DNA of 37,841 nucleotides. It comes from Herbaspirillum sp. Lineage in GTDB: Bacteria; Pseudomonadota; Gammaproteobacteria; Burkholderiales; Burkholderiaceae_D. The stretch covers positions 1-37,841 of the forward strand of contig JAQGNR010000185.1 in assembly GCA_028291765.1 (NCBI GenBank), written 5' to 3'. A program made the position numbers and the translations under genes. Positions 1 to 7,509 of the stretch are shown here, piece by piece (the stretch's first letter is position 1; the number at the start of each line of letters is the position of its first letter). The notes beneath the pieces are model-generated. The model worked only from the letters and a program-made list of their open reading frames with translations, did no database searches and had not been told where the DNA came from.

Positions 1-252
1 CGTCAGTGGCATTTCACCTTTGCGCAGCTTATCGAGCAGCGATTCAAGCAGATGCGTTACATCGGTCAGATCGGCCAGACCGAAGGTCGCCGAACCGCCT
101 TTGATCGAATGTGCGGCGCGAAAAATCGCATTGAGGACTTCCGTGTCCGGATTCGACACATCGACCGACAGGAGCAATTTTTCCATTTCCGCGAGCCCCT
201 CTTCGGCTTCGTCGAAAAACACTTGAAAAAATTGACGCATATCAATGGTCAT
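1..252 (-). CDS. cheA: Chemotaxis histidine kinase CheA, N-terminal part (cut by window edge)
   Basis: Only the first 84 codons are present; the reading frame is still open at base 1. This is the P1 histidine phosphotransfer domain. The phospho-accepting histidine is His48 in the motif AAHSIKGGSATFG, which is typical of CheA. CheA autophosphorylates at this residue and passes the phosphate to CheY and CheB at the receptor array. The start is the ATG at 252, giving MTIDMRQFF; a second in-frame Met lies four codons later. The gene follows cheY after about 40 bases on the same strand and is probably the last visible member of the motA-motB-cheZ-like-cheY-cheA operon. Identification is firm; nothing can be said about the kinase or CheW-binding domains, which lie outside. 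Confidence 0.95.
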   Translation of the reverse strand, partial: MTIDMRQFFQVFFDEAEEGLAEMEKLLLSVDVSNPDTEVLNAIFRAAHSIKGGSATFGLADLTDVTHLLESLLDKLRKGEMPLT

Positions 253-292
253 TATTGAACTCCGTCATAGGTGCAATTCATCTTTACTTGTT

Positions 293-658
293 TCAACCAA
301 TGACTTTTTTGACCACTTCGGTCAAACGTTGTGGATCGAACGGCTTGACCAGCCAACCATTGGCGCCAGCTGCTTTACCCTTCGATTTCATATCGTCGCT
401 GAACTCGGTGGTCAACATCAGAATCGGCACGCGGGCATACTCAGGCAAGCCGCGCAACGCTCGGATCAGCGTCAGCCCATCCATGTTCGGCATGTTTTGA
501 TCGGTCAGCACCAGATCGAAAATCTGTGTCTTGGCCTTGGCCAATGCATCCACACCGTCGACCGCCTCAGTCACCTGATAGCCGGCAGCTTTCAAACTGA
601 ATACCACCATCTGACGCAGCGAACCGGAATCGTCCACTGCGAGGATTGATTTCGACAT
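293..658 (-). CDS. cheY: CheY-type single-domain response regulator
   Basis: This is a 121-residue receiver domain with no output domain. The acidic pocket is Asp9-Asp10, the phospho-acceptor is Asp53 (LVLTDQNMPNMDG), the switch Thr is at 83/84 and the conserved lysine is Lys105 in GWLVKPF. Trp102 occupies the place of the usual switch Tyr. I chose the ATG at 658 because GGAGAAATAT stands just before it; an upstream in-frame start at 685 would add nine residues that do not fit the family. It lies between a CheZ-like gene and cheA, so CheA is the obvious phosphodonor and the flagellar switch the likely target. The TTDQNMPNMDG-type core is seen in chemotaxis CheY proteins coded beside cheA, but whether it is the only motor-binding CheY cannot be told here. 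Confidence 0.93.
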   Translation of the reverse strand: MSKSILAVDDSGSLRQMVVFSLKAAGYQVTEAVDGVDALAKAKTQIFDLVLTDQNMPNMDGLTLIRALRGLPEYARVPILMLTTEFSDDMKSKGKAAGANGWLVKPFDPQRLTEVVKKVIG

Positions 659-741
659 ATATTTCTCCACCCCTTCTATGCTCAATATTCACTTTAAAAA
701 TCTCTGACCGCGCCGCCACATGAGGTCGTGAAACGGCCTGA

Positions 742-1290
742 TCAAAACAAATCGATATCGCCACTACTCATATGCGTCTGCCGAACGGCTTTCCATAAAC
801 CGTTTTCCAGATCGACCAGGCGCTCTTCCATGGTCTGGTTAATGTTTTGCAACATCGCATGCATTTGCGCCAGATCGGTTTCAGGCACGACATTCCAACT
901 ACTGGCACTGAGCAATCCAAGTACGTCGCGCAAGCCGAGTACGCGTTTGAGAGTGCGTTCGATCAACTGGCTGGTCATATCCTGGAATTGCAGGCCGGTA
1001 ACGGCCGAATTGACATGCATATCGATCTGCTGCTGCTGCTGTTTCAGCGCATCGATTTGCAGCGGCGTGGCCTTGCTTTCTTGCGCCAGGATCATGGCGA
1101 CGGTCGTCTGCTGAGAGGCGACGGCCTTATGCAGATCGAGAAAACTGCTGCTCAGTTTTGCGACGGCTTCGTTTAACAGATGATTGGTTTGCACCAAATC
1201 TGTTTCAACTTCGGTCAATTGGAGGCCGCTGCCGCTGGCCACGTCAAGCAATAAGCGCTTGAACTCAACAAGTACCGGTGTTATCACCAT
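742..1290 (-). CDS. CheZ-like chemotaxis phosphatase, atypical
   Basis: This is a 182-residue, largely helical protein. Two features point to a CheZ-type CheY-P phosphatase. The segment GLQFQDMTSQLIE (residues 99-111) keeps Asp104 and Gln108 in the D-x-x-x-Q spacing of the CheZ active site. The extreme C-terminus, SSGDIDLF, is an acidic-hydrophobic tail like the CheZ peptide that docks on CheY. A Gln-rich stretch lies at residues 84-88. It is shorter than enterobacterial CheZ (about 214 residues) and the long N-terminal helix is poorly conserved. The start at 1290 has AGGATGAGGCGG before it. It sits between motB and cheY, which supports a chemotaxis role. The CheZ assignment rests on these short motifs and on context, so I leave the symbol empty. 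Confidence 0.72.
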   Translation of the reverse strand: MVITPVLVEFKRLLLDVASGSGLQLTEVETDLVQTNHLLNEAVAKLSSSFLDLHKAVASQQTTVAMILAQESKATPLQIDALKQQQQQIDMHVNSAVTGLQFQDMTSQLIERTLKRVLGLRDVLGLLSASSWNVVPETDLAQMHAMLQNINQTMEERLVDLENGLWKAVRQTHMSSGDIDLF

Positions 1291-1332
1291 ATCCGCCTCA
1301 TCCTTTTGGTAGCGATATCCGCTGGCGCGAAC

Positions 1333-2265
1333 TCATTTCGAATTTTCTGCTGGAAGTAAACTATCGCGTACATCCGCGTCATTTGTTACGGGAAGCGCCC
1401 CACTATCTTTTTCCACTGCGTCCTCCGCCCTCTTATTCATCACAATAATGCTGATGCGCCGGTTAATTGGATTGAACGGGTCTTCCTTATCCAGCAATAC
1501 TGCGGATGATAAACCGACCACCCGCAACATTTTGGATTCATCCATACCGCCGGCGATCAATTCACGCCGCGACGCATTGGCGCGATCGGCCGAAAGTTCC
1601 CAATTGCTATACGCCTTTTCACCGCTGGTATACGGCGTGGCATCGGTATGCCCCGACAGGCTGATTTTATTCGGCACATCATTCAGGGTCTTGCCGATTT
1701 CGCGCAGGATCTCCCTGGTGTACGGTTGCAATTGGGCGCTTGCCAGCGCAAACATCGGACGATTTTTTTCGTCGACGATCTGAATCCGCAAGCCTTCCGT
1801 AGTGATATCGAGCAGCAACTGATTTTTGAATTGTTTCAAGGTCGGGCTATTATCGATGGCTGTTTCAATGCGTTTTTTCAGTTCTTTCAAACGCATCGCG
1901 TCCTGCTTCTCCAGCTCGGCCTGAGCCGCCCGCAGATTAAGGCTCTTCTTGACGATATCGTTGTCGCCTTTCTTGAGCTGACCGTCCTGACGCGTCAAAT
2001 CCCGGCCACCGCCCGGCAACACGCTGGACGAGTCGCCACTACCGGAACCGCCGGCCATGGCAACCTTCAACGGCGTTTTGAAGTACTCGGAAATCCCCTG
2101 CAAATCACCCTTGGCAGTCGAACCCAGCAACCACATCAGCAGGAAGAACGCCATCATCGCCGTCACGAAGTCGGCATACGCAATTTTCCAGGCCCCGCTG
2201 CCATGACCGCCGCGGGACTTCTTGATGCGCTTAACGATAATCGGGCGTAGCCCCTCTTCGGCCAT
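1333..2265 (-). CDS. motB: Flagellar stator protein MotB
   Basis: This 310-residue protein is the peptidoglycan-anchoring half of the proton-driven flagellar stator. A basic cytoplasmic N-terminus is followed by one membrane helix (about residues 28-48, YADFVTAMMAFFLLMWLLG) that contains the proton-carrying Asp32. A plug-like amphipathic segment (DLQGISEYFKTPL) comes next. The C-terminal OmpA-type peptidoglycan-binding domain includes SLSGHTDATPY, and the NWELSADRANASRREL segment is characteristic. The ATG at 2265 has GGAG upstream. It follows motA after about 26 bases, so the two are cotranscribed. The C-terminal tail after the OmpA domain is acidic and variable. Length and motifs match proton-type MotB. 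Confidence 0.97.
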   Translation of the reverse strand: MAEEGLRPIIVKRIKKSRGGHGSGAWKIAYADFVTAMMAFFLLMWLLGSTAKGDLQGISEYFKTPLKVAMAGGSGSGDSSSVLPGGGRDLTRQDGQLKKGDNDIVKKSLNLRAAQAELEKQDAMRLKELKKRIETAIDNSPTLKQFKNQLLLDITTEGLRIQIVDEKNRPMFALASAQLQPYTREILREIGKTLNDVPNKISLSGHTDATPYTSGEKAYSNWELSADRANASRRELIAGGMDESKMLRVVGLSSAVLLDKEDPFNPINRRISIIVMNKRAEDAVEKDSGALPVTNDADVRDSLLPAENSK

Positions 2266-2291
2266 GCAGTCTCCGGCTTCCTATTCTTTGC

Positions 2292-3152
2292 TTATTTTGA
2301 TTTCGATTGTTTAATATGCTCTTCCAGCTCAAGGAATGTCGGCCGTTCAGTGGAGAACAAGACCTTGCGGCCGAACTCAATCGATAACGCAGGCGCATAG
2401 CCATTCAGACTAGCCAGCAATGTCACCTTTACGCATTGATAGATTTTGGTCGATTCATCCAGTTTTTGCTCCAGCAGACCCGATAGCGGGCCGACGAAGC
2501 CGTAAGCCAGCAAAATACCGAGGAAGGTGCCGACCAGCGCGTTGGCGATCAGAATACCCAGTTCGGCCGGTGGAATGCCCACCGAGGCCATGGTATGCAC
2601 CACCCCCATTACCGCAGCCACAATACCGAACGCCGGCATTGCATCGCCGACTTTGGCGATCACGTGCACCGGCACTTCGCCCTCGTGATGATGGGTTTCG
2701 ATTTCGTTGTCCATCAGGTTTTCGATCTGGAATGCATCCATATTGCCGGACACCATCAGACGCAGATAATCGGTCATGAATTCGATCAGATGATGATCGC
2801 CGACGACCCCTGGATATTTGCTGAAAATCGGGCTTGAGTCAGGCTCTTCAATGTCGCCTTCAATCGACATCAGGCCTTCTTTACGCGCCTTGGTCAGGAT
2901 TTCAAACAGCATTGCCATCAGTTCCATGTACAAGGCCTTGGTATAGCGCGAGCCTTGAAACAGGGTGGGCAGCGCCTTCAATGTCGCTTTGATTGCCTTG
3001 ACATTGTTACCGACCAGAAACGCGCCGCCGGCGGAGCCGCCGATCATCAGGAATTCGATCGGCTGCAGCAGCGAATGCAAATGGCCGCCAGCCAATGCGA
3101 AACCGCCGAAAACCGAGAACAAAACAATTACATAACCAATAATGACAAACAA
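2292..3152 (-). CDS. motA: Flagellar stator protein MotA, TTG start
   Basis: This 286-residue membrane protein forms the proton channel with MotB and drives rotor FliG. Four membrane segments are visible, two near the N-terminus and two in the region AFGIVAAVMGVVHTMASVG ... LVGTFLGILLAYGFVGPL. The cytoplasmic loop between them contains the charged residues that contact FliG. The protein aligns end to end with enterobacterial MotA, including SLNGYAPALSIEFGRKVLFSTERP near the C-terminus. The alignment places the start at a TTG codon (3152-3150), preceded by AGGGGTGAAAAC as ribosome-binding site; there is no ATG that would give the conserved FVIIGYV N-terminus. It is the first gene of a five-gene operon and lies 83-90 bases downstream of a FliA-type promoter. 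Confidence 0.97.
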   Translation of the reverse strand: MFVIIGYVIVLFSVFGGFALAGGHLHSLLQPIEFLMIGGSAGGAFLVGNNVKAIKATLKALPTLFQGSRYTKALYMELMAMLFEILTKARKEGLMSIEGDIEEPDSSPIFSKYPGVVGDHHLIEFMTDYLRLMVSGNMDAFQIENLMDNEIETHHHEGEVPVHVIAKVGDAMPAFGIVAAVMGVVHTMASVGIPPAELGILIANALVGTFLGILLAYGFVGPLSGLLEQKLDESTKIYQCVKVTLLASLNGYAPALSIEFGRKVLFSTERPTFLELEEHIKQSKSK

Positions 3153-3241
3153 GTTTTCACCCCTGAGCTATTTTATTTAACAGCCGCAACCCGATCGAAG
3201 ACTGCGCCTTGCAGCTAATTTATTCGCTCCTCAATATTTCA

Positions 3242-3268
3242 ATATCGGAGAAAAGATACGAAACTTGA
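3242..3268 (-). promoter_or_regulatory. FliA (sigma-28) promoter of motA operon
   Basis: Read on the minus strand, TCAAGTTT (3268-3261) is followed by exactly 11 bases and then TCCGATAT (3249-3242). The enterobacterial FliA consensus is TAAAGTTT-N11-GCCGATAA, so seven of eight and six of eight positions agree with perfect spacing. The predicted start site is near 3235, leaving a leader of about 80 bases before the motA TTG. This makes motA-motB-cheZ-like-cheY-cheA a class III flagellar operon. Confidence 0.85.
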
Positions 3269-3303
3269 TATCGTTTTGAAATGTATCATAGGCGACAACG
3301 AAT

Positions 3304-4077
3304 TTATATGCGCCAGCCATAGAGAATTGCCCCCTTATTCGACGCATTGATTTGAATATCCGGCGTCACGCCTTCAATCGGAAATTCATAACTGAGCAAT
3401 AAGCTGCCCGGACACATTTCCGCACTCGCCTTGCGCCATAAGGCCGTCATCGCCACCGGCGATAAATAGGCAAATACAACATCGTATTCGGCAAAATCGA
3501 GCCGGGCGTAATCGCCCAGAATAAATTTGGCGCGGCTACCGCTGCAAAATACCCGCGTGCGGCTGATCAGCCACGGCAATGGCGCAATTTCGATGCCAGT
3601 GAAAGTACCCTGCGAACGCCGCCCGGCCAGACTCAGCAAAAAACCGCCCAGGCCGCTGCCGATATCGATCAGGCGCAGCGATGCTTCCTGCGGCAACAGG
3701 GCATCGACGGCTTGCCAGGTCGAGGTGAGCGATGGGTAAAAAGGAACTTGGGTGCGAAATGTGCTCCAGAACAGGAGCAGAAAGAAAACGAAACCGCATA
3801 GAAAAATGACCGGCGGCAATTGCAAAGCATTCACCAATAACGCCGTTACGGGAAACAATAGCTGGATCGGCAGCCACCAGCGCGCGAGGCCGAAGCAATA
3901 ACTGAGCGCAACGGCAATCAGACCCTGCAAAAATGCAAGTAATAGCAGAGAAACCACAACCGAGGCGAAGGATAGCAACGCCTGCCGCAGCAATAATGTC
4001 GACAATAGCGCGACCACCTGCAACAGCAAGGCGCGCGCAGCAGGCATCCGCTGGAAGGATCGACATGCTACAAACAT
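3304..4077 (-). CDS. Membrane-anchored SAM-methyltransferase-like protein linked to flhDC
   Basis: This 257-residue protein has two parts. Residues 13-106 are strongly hydrophobic and hold about four membrane helices. Residues 115-257 look like a short class I methyltransferase fold: LIDIGSGLGGFLLSL (136-150) is a glycine-rich motif I, GIEIAP follows as a motif II-type acidic strand end, and GDYARLDFAEYDVVFAYLSP resembles the region after it. The substrate is unknown. The start is uncertain: ATG at 4077 is used here, while a TTG at 4101 with AGGA close upstream would add eight residues. It lies 67 bases after flhC on the same strand and just before the motA promoter, so it may be cotranscribed with flhDC. 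The C-terminal half is shorter than most methyltransferases, and activity is not assured. Confidence 0.7.
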   Translation of the reverse strand: MFVACRSFQRMPAARALLLQVVALLSTLLLRQALLSFASVVVSLLLLAFLQGLIAVALSYCFGLARWWLPIQLLFPVTALLVNALQLPPVIFLCGFVFFLLLFWSTFRTQVPFYPSLTSTWQAVDALLPQEASLRLIDIGSGLGGFLLSLAGRRSQGTFTGIEIAPLPWLISRTRVFCSGSRAKFILGDYARLDFAEYDVVFAYLSPVAMTALWRKASAEMCPGSLLLSYEFPIEGVTPDIQINASNKGAILYGWRI

Positions 4078-4144
4078 ATTTTGAAGACCCAGGCCGAGCA
4101 AGGTCCTGACGGGGAAATCGAACGCAAATTAAAGGGCTGACCGC

Positions 4145-4711
4145 CTATGCCGGCAGTTCCGCCGGCACCGCTTCCAGGGCGGCATCGCGTGCTTTTTTGG
4201 TCTTGCCGGCGCGCGATGGCATATGGCACAGACCGCAAACATAATCCTGATGCAGATCGAGACGGTGCACGACAAAATGACCGCTGCAGCAGCGGCAAGG
4301 TTTAGTCGCCAGCATTTTGCTCTCGAAGAAACGTACCAATGTCCAGGCGCGCGTCAGCGACAGCACCGGCCCATCGTCATCTTCATTGCGGCCCAATTGC
4401 TCCAGATAGAGCTTGTAAGCCTTCATTACCGCCTCGATACCGGTAATGTGGGCATATTCGACCAGATATTTATGGATATTGATGAACAGCGAGGAATGGA
4501 TGTTCGGCTGCCAGGTAATGAACCAGTCGGTCGAGAACGGCAGCATCCCCTTAGGTGGCGACATGCCTTTCAATTCTTTATATAGCTTCAGCAAACGTTC
4601 TCTTGACAGGGATGTTTCGGATTCCAGCAATTGCAGGCGAGCACCCAGCCGGATCAATTCGATCGCCAACTGAATTTCCTGTGCTTCTGTAATTACGCTC
4701 TTCTTGCCCAT
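4145..4711 (-). CDS. flhC: Flagellar master regulator subunit FlhC
   Basis: This is a 188-residue DNA-binding partner of FlhD; the FlhD4C2 complex activates class II flagellar genes together with sigma-70 polymerase. The zinc site is visible as Cys139-x-x-Cys142 and Cys159-x-x-Cys162 (PCRCCSGHF and YVCGLC), with an additional Cys141 between. The N-terminal helical region (EIQLAIELIRLGARLQLLESET) and the central WQPNIHSSLF segment match the family. The ATG at 4711 is chosen because GGGGGAAAT directly precedes it; the longer frame from 4741 adds ten residues that the family lacks. The gene follows flhD after 116 bases, a long gap for this pair, which contains two hairpins. The C-terminus is Ala/Lys-rich. 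Confidence 0.96.
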   Translation of the reverse strand: MGKKSVITEAQEIQLAIELIRLGARLQLLESETSLSRERLLKLYKELKGMSPPKGMLPFSTDWFITWQPNIHSSLFINIHKYLVEYAHITGIEAVMKAYKLYLEQLGRNEDDDGPVLSLTRAWTLVRFFESKMLATKPCRCCSGHFVVHRLDLHQDYVCGLCHMPSRAGKTKKARDAALEAVPAELPA

Positions 4712-4730
4712 ATTTCCCCCAACAACAAAA

Positions 4731-4758
4731 CTTGCCGTCAAAACGACAAACCGGCAAG
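4731..4758 (-). other. Hairpin followed by T-rich stretch just before flhC
   Basis: On the minus strand CTTGCCG (4758-4752) and CGGCAAG (4737-4731) form a perfect 7-bp stem with a 14-base loop, inside which GTC/GAC can also pair. TTTTGTTGTT follows at once, then the flhC ribosome-binding site. It resembles a weak intrinsic terminator or an attenuator within the flhDC transcript. Function is inferred only from shape and place. Confidence 0.45.
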
Positions 4759-4811
4759 AACTGCCTACTCAGACAGCCTTGCCATTTTGAAAACCGCTAT
4801 TGCCTTACTGA

Positions 4812-4831
4812 TTAATCCCGAAGGGGATTAA
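4812..4831 (-). other. Hairpin overlapping the flhD stop codon
   Basis: TTAATCCC (4812-4819) and GGGATTAA (4824-4831) are a perfect 8-bp inverted repeat with a four-base loop, and the right arm includes the flhD stop codon. There is no T-tract, so it is not a normal terminator. A role in mRNA stability or in setting FlhD versus FlhC amounts is possible. Confidence 0.45.
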
Positions 4832-5145
4832 ATGATCTCTTCGATCGGGTGTCCCGCCATTAAGATTGCCGCGTGAGCATGGGAAAGACTTTTCTCTTTG
4901 TTGTAATTGGTCAGCATACCGAGGATGGTGCCGTCGTCGAAACGAAAGCGGGTCAGCATCATATTATTACCGGCCAGCTTAAGTATCTGGGCATTGCTCA
5001 GACCTTTGATCAGTTCGGCGATTTCGTCGCTTATGCCGAGACGAAAAATTGCAGTGGCCTTGTCCGCGCGTATCATTTGCTGAGCCAGCATCAAATAACC
5101 CAGATTAGCATCACGAACTTCCGCCATCATGTCATTATTATCCAT
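4828..5145 (-). CDS. flhD: Flagellar master regulator subunit FlhD
   Basis: This is a 105-residue all-helical protein that dimerises and binds FlhC to form the class I flagellar activator. The stretch EVRDANLGYLMLAQQMIRADKATAIFRLGIS is diagnostic for the N-terminal dimer helices, and ISDEIAELIKGLSNAQILKLA follows as the helix-turn-helix-like middle. The ATG at 5145 has AAGGGG eight bases upstream. It is the first gene of the flhD-flhC unit, with a 441-base AT-rich upstream region likely to hold the regulated class I promoter. Length is close to the enterobacterial protein (about 116-119 residues), slightly shorter at the C-terminus. Confidence 0.96.
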   Translation of the reverse strand: MDNNDMMAEVRDANLGYLMLAQQMIRADKATAIFRLGISDEIAELIKGLSNAQILKLAGNNMMLTRFRFDDGTILGMLTNYNKEKSLSHAHAAILMAGHPIEEII

Positions 5146-5586
5146 TTACAACCCCTTGACCAAAACGCCCCAACGAATACAACTAGTTACAAGTCAATAT
5201 TATGATCTTATTTGAAGTCAACGACTTGTGGCGCCACCAAGTATCACTCTGTACTTTTTGACAGTGCTTATCCCCTGAAAATGTAGGCTTTTGTCCTACG
5301 CAATTTATTTTGCATTATCCATATATTTTTCTTTTTTTTGAATAATGAGGCGTATCAAGGGCTAGAAGGCGTTTTATTTTATTTATTTTCTGCTCGGAAA
5401 TTTATTTTTTCTGTTTCCTGTGGTCAATAAATGCTAAAAAAATGGCGATTTTGGGGATCGACATTTACTTCCATGTTGCCTACACGATACATCCTTACCA
5501 CACTACAAATGAAGGTACGCTCAACTGCCTGATTTGTGACAAATTTATGACATCATAAAATTTACATTTTTACAATTATCAAGCGC
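5146..5586 (-). promoter_or_regulatory. Long AT-rich upstream region of flhD with several dyads
   Basis: This is the longest gene-free stretch in the window (441 bases). It contains GTGGCGCCAC (5228-5237), a perfect 10-bp palindrome flanked by ACTT and CAAGT, about 80 bases before flhD. It also has a GTAGG/CCTAC hairpin near 5284-5300, the dyad ATTTGT-G-ACAAAT (5532-5544), and an overlapping dyad AAATTT-ATGA-CA-TCAT-A-AAATTT (5541-5563). T-rich runs lie at about 5322-5340 and 5371-5410. On the minus strand TTGACT occurs near 5220, but no -10 sits at good spacing, so I do not name a promoter. No coding potential is evident. Confidence 0.45.
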
Positions 5587-6033
5587 TTACTGCCCTGCCG
5601 GAACGACTTTCAACACAAAGGGGCGCAGCACGCTGCCGTCCAGCGACGACCAATTCCCGCTTAAGACTGTGCCGTCATAGACCCCATCCCATAGACCGGA
5701 AACATCTTTGCCGTTGATCGACTCTTCCATCATCAGCGCGTCTTCCTCGAATTCACCGGCCAGCAAAATCTTGTGATTTTGTCCAAACAGAAAATAACTA
5801 CCCTCAAGCGAAGCCTCTTCATCGGGCTTCAGATGCAAGGTCATTTGAATTTGTGCGCCGTTGAGGGTGCCTCGCAACGTGACCGGCCGTACGAATAGCT
5901 GCGCCAGCTTCGCCCCCGCTTTCGGCGGCGATATCGCCTGATCCGCAGCGACTGCGGCACTGGCGATCAAACAACTGCTCAATAACAGCATGAGCGTGAA
6001 AGCGATGTGTTGCGCGCGTAACGCTCGTAACAT
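5587..6033 (-). CDS. Small exported protein of unknown function downstream of rimO
   Basis: This is a 148-residue protein with a clear Sec signal peptide: a basic N-terminus, then FTLMLLLSSCLIASAAVAA, with likely cleavage before Asp31. The mature part (about 118 residues) looks beta-rich, with patterns such as VTLRGTLNGAQIQMTLHLKP, EGSYFLFG, SGLWDGVYDGTVLSGNW and PFVLKVVP. This suggests a small beta-sandwich or lipocalin-like fold that binds something in the periplasm. I do not recognise a family. The ATG abuts the rimO stop as TAAATG, so translation is probably coupled to rimO. A Cys at position 21 is inside the hydrophobic core and does not form a clear lipobox. Only one Cys exists, so no disulfide is expected. 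Confidence 0.8.
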   Translation of the reverse strand: MLRALRAQHIAFTLMLLLSSCLIASAAVAADQAISPPKAGAKLAQLFVRPVTLRGTLNGAQIQMTLHLKPDEEASLEGSYFLFGQNHKILLAGEFEEDALMMEESINGKDVSGLWDGVYDGTVLSGNWSSLDGSVLRPFVLKVVPAGQ

Positions 6034-7401
6034 TTACGCCGCGCCCCAAAGATCATGTGCATCGGCGGCAGTAATGACGACATCGGCAAATTCGCCGGCG
6101 ATCAGCTTCTTGTGCGGTTCATAAGGCGGTTTGACGTAGACGACGCCGTCGATTTCGGGCGCATCGGAATAGGAACGCCCGACGCCGCCGTTATGATCGA
6201 CTTGATCGAGCAATACGCGCAGCGTCTTGCCGACCTTGGCCTGCAAGCGTTTTCTGGAAATCTCTTCCTGCAACAACATAACCCGGCCGCGACGCTCTTC
6301 ACGCAAGGCTTCGGGCACAGGGTCCGGCAAGGCATTGGCGGTTGCGCCATCGACCGGTGAATAGGCAAAACAACCCAATCGATCGATTTGCGCTTCTTTC
6401 AGGAACTCCAGCAGATAATCGAATTCGGCCTCGGTTTCGCCGGGAAAACCGGCAATAAAGGTCGAACGAATCGTAATCTCCGGACACATTGCGCGCCAGG
6501 CCTGGATGCGGTCCAGATTTTTCTCGCCGCTGGCGGGACGCTTCATCCGTTTCAGCACGTCCGGATGCGCATGTTGCAGTGGAACGTCCAGATAGGGCAG
6601 GATTTTGCCTTCTGCCATCAACGGGATAATTTGATCCACATGCGGATAGGGATAAACATAGTGCAAACGTATCCACGCACCGTATTGCGCGGCAAGTTCA
6701 CCGAGTGCGCCGACCAATTGGGTCATATGGGTTTTAAGCGGCGCCCCATTCCAGAAGCCGGTACGAAATTTGACATCGACGCCGTAAGCGCTGGTGTCCT
6801 GTGAAATGACCAGCAATTCCTTGACGCCGGCCTTGAACAGATTTTCCGCTTCCAGCATGATATCGGCGATCTGGCGCGATACGAGATCGCCGCGCATCGA
6901 TGGAATGATGCAAAAACTGCAGCGGTGATTGCAACCTTCGGATATTTTCAGATAGGCATAATGCTTCGGCGTCAGTTTGACGCCCTGTGCCGGCACCAGG
7001 TCGATAAACGGCGCGTGCGGCTTCGGTAAATGCTTATGCACGGCATACATGACCTCGCCGACCGCATGCGGGCCGGTCACTTCCAGTACCTTGGGATGGA
7101 TGGTCTGAATCATGTCGTTGCCGTCGGCGTCTTTTTTGGCGCCCAGACAACCGGTGACGATGACCCGGCCGTTTTCGCTCAAAGCCTCGCCGATAGCGTC
7201 CAGCGATTCCTGCACGGCCGCATCGATGAAGCCGCAGGTATTGACGATCACCAGATCGGCGCCCTGATACGACTTGGCCGTATCGTAGCCTTCAGCCCGC
7301 AATTGGGTCAGAATTTGTTCGGAATCGACCAGCGCCTTGGGACAGCCGAGCGACACAAAACCGACCTTGGGTGCAGCCGGTGTGGGGGAAACAATGGACA
7401 T
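6034..7401 (-). CDS. rimO: Ribosomal protein S12 methylthiotransferase RimO
   Basis: This 455-residue radical-SAM enzyme adds a methylthio group to the conserved aspartate of ribosomal protein S12. The N-terminal UPF0004 domain carries the auxiliary-cluster cysteines Cys20, Cys56 and Cys85. The radical SAM cluster is Cys157-x3-Cys161-x2-Cys164 in [19 protein letters not shown], which is the RimO rather than MiaB signature. A C-terminal TRAM domain follows (about residues 385-450, ending [14 protein letters not shown] sequence). The start at 7401 has no good Shine-Dalgarno sequence, but the family N-terminus ([17 protein letters not shown]) begins shortly after it. It lies downstream of phaR across 228 bases that hold inverted repeats, and is followed directly by a small exported protein. 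Confidence 0.96.
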   Translation of the reverse strand: MSIVSPTPAAPKVGFVSLGCPKALVDSEQILTQLRAEGYDTAKSYQGADLVIVNTCGFIDAAVQESLDAIGEALSENGRVIVTGCLGAKKDADGNDMIQTIHPKVLEVTGPHAVGEVMYAVHKHLPKPHAPFIDLVPAQGVKLTPKHYAYLKISEGCNHRCSFCIIPSMRGDLVSRQIADIMLEAENLFKAGVKELLVISQDTSAYGVDVKFRTGFWNGAPLKTHMTQLVGALGELAAQYGAWIRLHYVYPYPHVDQIIPLMAEGKILPYLDVPLQHAHPDVLKRMKRPASGEKNLDRIQAWRAMCPEITIRSTFIAGFPGETEAEFDYLLEFLKEAQIDRLGCFAYSPVDGATANALPDPVPEALREERRGRVMLLQEEISRKRLQAKVGKTLRVLLDQVDHNGGVGRSYSDAPEIDGVVYVKPPYEPHKKLIAGEFADVVITAADAHDLWGAA

Positions 7402-7509
7402 AATCGGAGGGGAATAAAGGATAACTTGGAAAAGGCGCTATTGTACTCTTCCTTACTTACCCCTTACCGCCCGAATGCTGTTCAGTTAAGGCGCCGTCCG
7501 GTGCGGTGT

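Noticed and set aside
1648..2250. 200-residue open frame opposite motB
   Set aside because: Antisense shadow of a firmly identified gene with no domain or ribosome-binding site.
5190..5225. Sigma-70 promoter of flhD from TTGACT and TAATAT
   Set aside because: The spacing is about 13 bases, too short for a functional pair.
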